Shown here: in pieces, positions 1 to 5,868 of the stretch
Layout: the number at the start of each line of letters is the position of its first letter
Numbering within the stretch: position 1 is the first letter of the stretch
Source: HGM04593 sp045588345
Lineage (GTDB): Bacteria > Bacteroidota > Bacteroidia > Bacteroidales > Bacteroidaceae
Assembly (NCBI GenBank): GCA_045588345.1
Contig: JAZNDZ010000036.1
Span: 1-14,294, forward strand
Direction of reading: 5' to 3'
Length of the DNA stretch: 14,294 bases
Position numbers and translations under genes: made by a program
The notes under the pieces: generated by a model
What the model saw: only the letters and a program-made list of their open reading frames with translations
Databases searched by the model: none
What the model was told of the DNA's origin: nothing

Positions 1-39
1 AGTCTCCTTCTTTTGTATGAGGCGTGAATAAAAAGTAAA

Positions 40-118
40 GTTCAAGGCTTGTGAAGGCTTCAAAACCGCAGTTTACTAAGCGTAAATGAGGATTTTGAAG
101 CCAAACGTAACGTAGAAA
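40..118 (+). repeat. Dispersed intergenic repeat, copy 1 (hairpin-forming)
   Basis: This stretch aligns with 5555-5634 at about 67 of 80 positions by eye, with one single-base gap. It contains a perfect 10-bp inverted repeat, GGCTTCAAAA at 56-65 against TTTTGAAGCC at 93-102. Nested inside is a small hairpin, TTTAC/GTAAA around the loop TAAGC. It lies downstream of glyA, which reads toward it on the minus strand, so the hairpin might also help end that transcript. I do not recognise a named family. The true ends are uncertain, and the similarity may extend toward the window edge and to about 140. Confidence 0.75.
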
Positions 119-158
119 TTTGCTTTTTAGTCACCCTCTTGTAATATATAGAAAGGTA

Positions 159-1439
159 TTAATAAGCAAACAGCGGGAACTCGGCCATAGTCTCGTTGAC
201 CTTAGCACGGACCGCAGCAATAACCTTCTCGTCTTCAGGAGCGTTAAGCACCGCTTCAATCATCTCTGCAATGAAAGGCATCATATCCTCTTTCACTCCA
301 CGGGTCGTTATCGCAGGCGTGCCAAGGCGTATGCCCGATGTCTGGAATGCACTGCGGCTGTCAAACGGCACCATGTTCTTGTTCGCAGTAATATCAGCCT
401 GCACCAAAGCCCTCTCTGCAACCTTGCCGGTGAGGTCGGGATACTTGTTGCGCAAATCGACCAGCATCGAATGGTTGTCTGTACCGCCCGACACTATGCC
501 GAAGCCACGGTCCATCAGTTCCTGCGCAAGCACCGCCGCGTTCAGTTTCACCTGAGCCTGATACTCCTTGAATTCAGGTTGCAGAGCCTCACCGAAAGCA
601 ACGGCCTTGGCAGCAATGACATGTTCAAGCGGACCGCCCTGTATTCCCGGGAACACAGCAGAATCAAGCAGTTGTGACATCATCTTGACCTCACCCTTTG
701 GAGTTGTCTTACCCCAAGGGTTGGGAAAATCCTTGCCAAGAATGATTACGCCGCCACGAGGACCGCGCAGCGTCTTGTGTGTCGTAGATGTCACGATGTG
801 AGCATATTTTACAGGATTGTCGAGCAAGCCTGCCGCAATGAGACCTGCCGGATGAGCCATATCCACCAAAAGTATCGCACCCACCTTGTCGGCAATCTCA
901 CGCATACGCCTGTAATCCCACTCGCGTGAATAGGCCGAACCGCCACCAATAATCATCTTCGGTCTTTCGCGCAATGCAATATCCTCCATTTGGTCATAAT
1001 CGACACGCCCTGTCTCGGCATTAAGATTATACTCGCAAGGAGTATATATAAGACCCGATGTATTCACCGACGAGCCATGCGACAAATGACCTCCATGAGC
1101 AAGATTCAGTCCCATGAACTTATCACCGGGATTCAGCACAGCAAGGAACACAGCAGCATTGGCCTGTGCGCCTGAGTGTGGCTGTACATTCACCCACTCG
1201 GCATCGTAAAGTTCTTTCAGACGTTCGCGAGCAATATCCTCCACAATGTCAACGACCTCACAGCCTCCATAATAACGCTTTCCGGGATACCCCTCAGCAT
1301 ATTTATTCGTCAATACAGAACCCATGGCCTGCATAACCTCATTACTTACAAAATTTTCTGATGCAATTAATTCAATACCTTTGAGCTGACGGCGATACTC
1401 CGTCTCTATAAGTTGAAAAATGTGTCTGTCACGTTTCAT
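159..1439 (-). CDS. glyA: Serine hydroxymethyltransferase
   Basis: This is the pyridoxal-phosphate enzyme of one-carbon metabolism. It converts serine and tetrahydrofolate to glycine and 5,10-methylene-tetrahydrofolate in the cytoplasm. The 426-residue length is normal for the family. Seen in the protein: IELIASENF near the N terminus, TNKYAEGYPGKRYYGG, the VNVQPHSGAQAN stretch, LLVDMAHPAGLIAAG, and the PLP-lysine motif TSTTHKTLRGPRGG, whose lysine is residue 222 (codon at 774-776). The C-terminal GIRLGTPAITTRG is also typical. The ATG at 1439 opens directly into the conserved N terminus, so this start is secure. It is divergent from the GH20 gene, with 164 bases between them, and seems to be a monocistronic housekeeping gene unrelated to the glycan genes. 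Confidence 0.98.
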   Translation of the reverse strand: MKRDRHIFQLIETEYRRQLKGIELIASENFVSNEVMQAMGSVLTNKYAEGYPGKRYYGGCEVVDIVEDIARERLKELYDAEWVNVQPHSGAQANAAVFLAVLNPGDKFMGLNLAHGGHLSHGSSVNTSGLIYTPCEYNLNAETGRVDYDQMEDIALRERPKMIIGGGSAYSREWDYRRMREIADKVGAILLVDMAHPAGLIAAGLLDNPVKYAHIVTSTTHKTLRGPRGGVIILGKDFPNPWGKTTPKGEVKMMSQLLDSAVFPGIQGGPLEHVIAAKAVAFGEALQPEFKEYQAQVKLNAAVLAQELMDRGFGIVSGGTDNHSMLVDLRNKYPDLTGKVAERALVQADITANKNMVPFDSRSAFQTSGIRLGTPAITTRGVKEDMMPFIAEMIEAVLNAPEDEKVIAAVRAKVNETMAEFPLFAY

Positions 1440-1475
1440 AGCCGTAAATTTTAATTCTCACAAGAATAACTTATG

Positions 1476-1483
1476 CGAAGATA
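1476..1483 (-). promoter_or_regulatory. Possible glyA promoter -7 box
   Basis: The minus strand reads TATCTTCG here, one base off the Bacteroidetes -7 consensus TAnnTTTG, about 36 bases before the glyA start. No good -33 TTTG is present at the expected 19-21 base spacing, only a T-rich stretch. This is a motif match only. Confidence 0.35.
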
Positions 1484-1515
1484 CTAAAATGTTTTATAAT
1501 TAGATAAAATTATCC

Positions 1516-1523
1516 TATTTTTG
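1516..1523 (+). promoter_or_regulatory. Probable promoter -7 box of the GH20 gene
   Basis: TATTTTTG matches the Bacteroidetes -7 consensus TAnnTTTG exactly. A TTTT at 1492-1495, about 20 bases upstream, could serve as a degenerate -33 element. Transcription would begin near 1530 and leave a leader of roughly 75 bases before the ATG at 1604. The start of that leader contains a short hairpin, GTCCG (1528-1532) with CGGAC (1540-1544) around a T-rich loop. Confidence 0.5.
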
Positions 1524-1603
1524 TATAGTCCGTTTTTTGCGGACCTAAGCAAAGACACAAACGTGAGGAACATCCATAAAATACTAACCATAATATTCCA
1601 AGT

Positions 1604-3922
1604 ATGAAAAAACTATTTTCAGCAGCACTGTTCACCTGTGCAGCCCTGCTCTCCTGCACAAACAGAGAACTACCAGTTGCAGAGTATCAGGTCATTCCCC
1701 TTCCGCAGGAAATCATTGAAGAGAAGGGCAACGGTTTTGTTCTTGACAAGAGCACATGCATTGTCTACAAAGGTAATGAGAGAATGAAGCGGAACGCAGA
1801 ACTGCTTGCCGAATATGTAAAGGAGAGTACCGGCCTCGACCTTGCCATAACAGATGTTGAGACCGCCGGTGCAATAACAATCTCTACAAGCGAAGCAGGC
1901 GAGAACGCCGAAGGCTACATACTCACCGCAGACAGCGAAGGAGTAGAGATAACCGGTGCATCACCCGCAGGTGTTTTCTACGGCATACAGACATTGCGCA
2001 AGTCACTCCCAATTGTCGAGGGTGGCGAAATACTGTTGCCGGCAGTCACAATCAACGACAGCCCGCGCTTTCCGTACCGCGGCGCACACCTCGACGTTTC
2101 GCGTCACTTCTTCACCACCGATTCAATCAAGCGCTTCATTGACATGCTCGCGCTCCACAACCTCAACCGTTTCCACTGGCACCTCACCGACGACCAGGGC
2201 TGGCGCATTGAGATAAAGAAATACCCCAAACTCACCACCGTTGCAGCACAACGCGACGAGACCGTCATCGGACGTAACACTCCCGAGTATGACGGCAAGC
2301 ACTACGGCCCGTTCTTCTACACACAGGAAGAGTGCCGCGAAATTGTTGCTTACGCAGCAGAACGCCACATAACAGTAATTCCCGAGATTGACCTTCCCGG
2401 TCACATGCAGGCAGCGCTTGCCGCATACCCCGAATATGGCTGCACCGGCGGACCATACGAGGTGTGGAAGATGTGGGGCGTATCGGACAATGTGCTCTGC
2501 GCAGGCAACGATGCCACACTCAAATTCATTGAAGACGTACTGAGCGAGGTAATTGAGGTGTTCCCGTCGGAATATATCCACATCGGAGGTGACGAGTGCC
2601 CCAAGACACAGTGGGAAAAGTGCCCCAAATGTCAGGCACGAATAAAATCACTTGGCATCAAGAGCGACAAGAAGCACAGCGCCGAAATGTACCTTCAAAG
2701 TTTCGTAATAAACCATGCCGAGAAGTTCCTCAACAGCAAAGGACGCCAGATTATCGGTTGGGACGAGATTCTTGAAGGCGGGCTTGCACCTAATGCAACC
2801 GTTCACTCATGGCGTGGCGTAGAGGGCGGAATTGAGGCTGCAAAACAGGGCCATGACTGCATAATGTCACCGACTACATTCATGTACTTCGACTACTACC
2901 AGACCAAGTACACCGACAGTGAACCCCTTGCTATCGGCGGTTATGTACCGGTTGAGAAAGTATACTCTTTCGAACCCGTCAACGACACCCTTTCTGCTGA
3001 TGTACAGAAGCACATCATCGGTGTACAGGCAAACCTGTGGAGCGAGTATGTCCCCACATACAGCCATGTGGAATACATGGAGTTGCCACGCATGGCAGCC
3101 CTTTGCGAGGTTCAGTGGTGCAAACCCGAAAACAAGGATTTCAACAGTTTCAAGCAGCGTCTGCTTCCACTTTTCAACATTTACGACAAGAAACAGTACA
3201 ACTATGCAAAGCACATACTCGACATTGAAGAGGAATTTGGCATAGACACCGAAAAAGGCGTTGTGACTGTATCGCTCAAGACACTTGACAACATGCCGGT
3301 CTACTACACCCTTGACGGCAGCGAACCGACAACCGCGTCGGCAAAGTGCGAAGGTGTGCTTGAAATCAACAAGAGTTGTACACTCAAGGCAAAAGGCATA
3401 GGCGAGCGTGGCGAGACACGCCTGTTCACCGAAGAGATTACCTTCAGCAAGGCAACAGCAAAGCCAATAAGGCTTTTGCAGCCAATCCACAAGAGCTACA
3501 CCTTCAAAGGCGAAATTACACTTGTCGACGGCCTTAAAGGCAACCCCAACTACCGCACAGGACGCTGGCTCGGATTCTGTGAGACAGACCTTGAAGCAGT
3601 GATAGACCTGAAGAAAGAAGAAGAAATAAGCAACCTGAAGTTCAACACCAGCGTTGACAAGGGCGACTGGGTATTCGATGTCTTAGGCATAACAGTATCA
3701 GTATCAAACGACGGCGAGAACTTCACCGACGTTTTCGACCGGAAATACCCCGACTTGACAGCAAAGGATGAAAACAGAATATACGAACACAACGTTGATT
3801 TTGCCCCGGTAAAGGCACGCTATGTAAAAATCAAGGCACTGTCCGACCGCGACATGCCGACATGGCACCCCGCAGTAGGCTACCCCGCTTTCATCTTCGT
3901 CGATGAACTTGAAATCAACTGA
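1604..3922 (+). CDS. GH20 beta-N-acetylhexosaminidase lipoprotein
   Basis: This exo-glycosidase removes terminal N-acetylglucosamine or N-acetylgalactosamine by substrate-assisted catalysis. Residues 1-18 form a lipoprotein signal with lipobox LLSC (Cys18), so the enzyme is probably anchored to an envelope membrane. Residues about 25-145 look like the GH20b accessory domain. The catalytic barrel follows, with FPYRGAHLDVSRHFF, FHWHLTDDQGW (190-200) and the catalytic Asp330-Glu331 pair in HIGGDECPKTQWEKC. Around residue 570, YYTLDGSEPT marks a chitobiase-type C-terminal domain. The last roughly 150 residues (VSVSNDGENF, ARYVKIKAL) resemble an F5/8-type discoidin carbohydrate-binding domain. The 772-residue length fits multidomain Bacteroides GH20 enzymes. 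The substrate is not determined by the sequence; the nearby sulfatase makes mucin or glycosaminoglycan sugars plausible. Confidence 0.95.
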   Translation: MKKLFSAALFTCAALLSCTNRELPVAEYQVIPLPQEIIEEKGNGFVLDKSTCIVYKGNERMKRNAELLAEYVKESTGLDLAITDVETAGAITISTSEAGENAEGYILTADSEGVEITGASPAGVFYGIQTLRKSLPIVEGGEILLPAVTINDSPRFPYRGAHLDVSRHFFTTDSIKRFIDMLALHNLNRFHWHLTDDQGWRIEIKKYPKLTTVAAQRDETVIGRNTPEYDGKHYGPFFYTQEECREIVAYAAERHITVIPEIDLPGHMQAALAAYPEYGCTGGPYEVWKMWGVSDNVLCAGNDATLKFIEDVLSEVIEVFPSEYIHIGGDECPKTQWEKCPKCQARIKSLGIKSDKKHSAEMYLQSFVINHAEKFLNSKGRQIIGWDEILEGGLAPNATVHSWRGVEGGIEAAKQGHDCIMSPTTFMYFDYYQTKYTDSEPLAIGGYVPVEKVYSFEPVNDTLSADVQKHIIGVQANLWSEYVPTYSHVEYMELPRMAALCEVQWCKPENKDFNSFKQRLLPLFNIYDKKQYNYAKHILDIEEEFGIDTEKGVVTVSLKTLDNMPVYYTLDGSEPTTASAKCEGVLEINKSCTLKAKGIGERGETRLFTEEITFSKATAKPIRLLQPIHKSYTFKGEITLVDGLKGNPNYRTGRWLGFCETDLEAVIDLKKEEEISNLKFNTSVDKGDWVFDVLGITVSVSNDGENFTDVFDRKYPDLTAKDENRIYEHNVDFAPVKARYVKIKALSDRDMPTWHPAVGYPAFIFVDELEIN

Positions 3923-3932
3923 AACAAGCATC

Positions 3933-3970
3933 ACAACATGAGGGTGACCTGAAAGTTACCCTCATGTTGT
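3933..3970 (+). terminator. Strong hairpin after the GH20 gene
   Basis: ACAACATGAGGGT (3933-3945) pairs perfectly with ACCCTCATGTTGT (3958-3970). Three more pairs, including one G-U, close a six-base loop. It begins 10 bases after the GH20 stop and ends 33 bases before the LRR start. No U-run follows on either strand, so it may stabilise or attenuate the transcript rather than act as a classical intrinsic terminator. The 9-mer GAGGGTGAC in its left arm also occurs inverted at 130-138, beside dispersed-repeat copy 1. Confidence 0.6.
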
Positions 3971-4003
3971 TGAAGATGAATAACAAAAGTAGCATAAGGC
4001 CAC

Positions 4004-5503
4004 ATGATTGCTATCTGCACAAAGACAACCCTGGCAAGATTGCTGTTTGCAATCCTGCTCTACAGTTGTGCAACAAAATGCCTTGCCTACGATTTCAAGA
4101 CCGGTAACATCTGCTACAACATCCTTTCCAAGACAGAAAAGAGCGTCGAAGTGACACATGGCGGGTTTAGCGACCGGTATTCAGGAGACATCACAATCCC
4201 CGAAAGCATAGAACATGAGGGTGCCACATACACTGTAACAAGGATAAGACCGGAGACCTTCTGGGGATGTACAAGCCTCACAAGCATAACAATTCCTGCC
4301 ACAATACAATCCATTGAAGACTACACATTCTACGGCTGCAGCGGACTCAAGGAGATAACACTGCCCGAAAGCCTCACTAACATCGGAATTTACGCATTTC
4401 ATGGCTGCTGCAGCATCAGCAGCATCAGAATACCGGACAGCGTAACTACATTGGGCAAAAGCGCATTTGAGGGTTCGGGCCTCAGGCAGGCCATTATAGG
4501 CAAAGGCATTACAGCAATCAGCGAGGGCACATTCAGGCTTTGCCATTCACTGACACACATTGCACTCCCCGACAACGTCACATCAATAGGCAATGCCGCA
4601 TTCGAGTTCTGCACCAGCCTCACAAGCATTACGTTTGCGAAAGGCCTTTACAGCATTGGAGACTGCGCATTCATGGGGTGCAGCCGACTGACCGAGATAC
4701 ATTTCCCCGACAGACTTGAAAGAATAGGCGCATTGGCTTTTGAAGGATGCAGCAATCTCTCCTATATAAAGATACCTCACAGCGTAACCGTCATTGGAGA
4801 ATCGGCATTCGACGGCTGTTCCGGTTTCACATCAATACATGTAGAGGAAAGCAACAAATCATACAACAGCAAAGGCTGTGCTATAATTGAATCCAGTGAA
4901 AACAGACTTGTCCACGGCTGCAGAAACACCGTAATGCCCGAAGGAGTGACCTCAATAGGCAAATGGGCATTCTACAACTGCACCGAACCAACTAACATCA
5001 TAATGCCCAAAAGCATCAAGAGCATTGACGAATGGGCATTCTTCAAATGCACAGGACTCACAAGCATAGTTATTCCAAGCAGCACCACAGCCATAGGGAA
5101 ATATGCGTTCTACCAGTGCAACAGGCTTAAAAGCATCACTCTACCTCAAAATATGGAATCCATTGGCGAAGGAGCGTTCCGTGACTGCAATGAGATTGCC
5201 GACATATATTCACACAGCAAAATACCGCCAGCAATCAGTAGTCACACATTCGACAACATATACAGCACAGCCACCCTCTATGTGCCAGCAGGCACAAAAG
5301 AATTATACCTGTCCGCCCCCCACTGGAGCAATTTCACAAATATTATAGAACAGGAATTCAACCAGAACAGCAGCATAGAGCATGTAACCGAAGGCAAAAA
5401 TACCCATTCACCCGTCTACGACCTGCAAGGCCGCAAAGTGGAGCACATGCTCAAGGGCGGCATATACATACGCAACGGCAAGGTTACCCTTTACCGGGAA
5501 TAA
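4004..5503 (+). CDS. BspA-like leucine-rich-repeat surface protein
   Basis: This is a secreted protein of 499 residues built from LRR_5 (BspA/TpLRR) repeats. Residues 1-28 are an N-terminal signal peptide with a hydrophobic core (LLFAILLYSCA). From about residue 80 to 395 there are 13 repeats of roughly 23 residues, each with a core like AFxxCxxLTSIxIPxSVTSIG. One irregular insertion (residues about 280-310, VEESNKSYNSKGCAIIE) separates repeats 9 and 10; such insertions are common in this family. The C terminus, VYDLQGRKV through GGIYIRNGKVTLY (about 470-499), resembles the type A sorting tail used by type IX secretion in Prevotella-like bacteria. Known relatives bind host proteins or other bacteria, but the ligand here cannot be read from sequence. 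It may be read through from the GH20 gene, since no clear promoter fits in the short gap. Confidence 0.93.
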   Translation: MIAICTKTTLARLLFAILLYSCATKCLAYDFKTGNICYNILSKTEKSVEVTHGGFSDRYSGDITIPESIEHEGATYTVTRIRPETFWGCTSLTSITIPATIQSIEDYTFYGCSGLKEITLPESLTNIGIYAFHGCCSISSIRIPDSVTTLGKSAFEGSGLRQAIIGKGITAISEGTFRLCHSLTHIALPDNVTSIGNAAFEFCTSLTSITFAKGLYSIGDCAFMGCSRLTEIHFPDRLERIGALAFEGCSNLSYIKIPHSVTVIGESAFDGCSGFTSIHVEESNKSYNSKGCAIIESSENRLVHGCRNTVMPEGVTSIGKWAFYNCTEPTNIIMPKSIKSIDEWAFFKCTGLTSIVIPSSTTAIGKYAFYQCNRLKSITLPQNMESIGEGAFRDCNEIADIYSHSKIPPAISSHTFDNIYSTATLYVPAGTKELYLSAPHWSNFTNIIEQEFNQNSSIEHVTEGKNTHSPVYDLQGRKVEHMLKGGIYIRNGKVTLYRE

Positions 5504-5554
5504 CCGTGCCCGCACATGCAGAAAGCCTTACCTAAACGTAAACATTAAGATGTA

Positions 5555-5634
5555 GTTCAAGGCTTGCGCAGCCTGAAAAAAACGGAGTTTACTAAGCTTA
5601 AATGAGGATTTTGAAGGCAAGCGTAATGCAGAAA
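5555..5634 (+). repeat. Dispersed intergenic repeat, copy 2 (hairpin-forming)
   Basis: This is the second copy of the element at 40-118, in the same plus orientation, 52 bases after the LRR gene. It carries the local hairpin AGGCT-tgcgc-AGCCT (5560-5574). The long pairing seen in copy 1 survives with two mismatches (GCCT...AAAA against TTTTGAAGGC), and GCTT near 5562 can also pair with the AAGC near 5619. The block GTTTACTAAGC...TAAATGAGGATTTTGAAG is the most conserved part. Confidence 0.75.
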
Positions 5635-5761
5635 GTCCCGTGCAAACGAGTTAAACACAAAGTTTACTTTATTATTTTATAACGAGTGAAGCAAAACTTG
5701 GGGAACCAAATACACTTTTTGGGTCATTCTCTTTTTTATCTTTATTATACTACTTAATCAC

Positions 5762-5791
5762 CCTTAGTAATCCTTAGTAATCCTTAATAAT
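5762..5791 (+). repeat. Three tandem copies of the 10-mer CCTTAGTAAT
   Basis: CCTTAGTAAT occurs twice in direct tandem (5762-5771, 5772-5781). It is followed by a third copy with one change, CCTTAATAAT (5782-5791). The array ends 48 bases before the putative -7 box and 77 bases before the ATG of the multidomain protein. A 10-bp period places each copy on the same DNA face, which would suit a regulator binding side by side; that role is inferred. Confidence 0.8.
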
Positions 5792-5839
5792 TTTATAAAA
5801 ATTTAATTGCCCAAAAACAAAGTATTTAAATAAAAAAAC

Positions 5840-5847
5840 TATCTTTA
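5840..5847 (+). promoter_or_regulatory. Possible promoter -7 box of the multidomain protein gene
   Basis: TATCTTTA matches five of the six fixed bases of TAnnTTTG and lies 21 bases before the ATG at 5869. No TTTG is present at -33, which would fit a promoter dependent on an activator binding the upstream tandem 10-mers. This is a weak motif call. Confidence 0.4.
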
Positions 5848-5868
5848 CACAAACTAACCTTTAAAAGC

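Larger units (their letters stand above)
5635..5868. other. A+T-rich intergenic leader region
   Basis: No open reading frame of note is seen. The stretch becomes very A+T-rich toward the right. It contains a weak CCAAA/TTTGG dyad at 5706-5722 followed by T-rich sequence, then the tandem 10-mers and the putative promoter listed separately. It probably holds the control region of the large exported protein that starts at 5869. Confidence 0.5.

Noticed and set aside
120..677. Plus-strand open frames opposite glyA (also 196-555, 568-801, 990-1361)
   Set aside because: They are shadows of the well-conserved glyA coding strand and match no known protein.
4250..5190. Tandem DNA repeats or a CRISPR-like array in the LRR gene
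   Set aside because: The periodicity is about 69 bases and in frame. It reflects the protein's 23-residue leucine-rich repeats, with variable DNA sequence.
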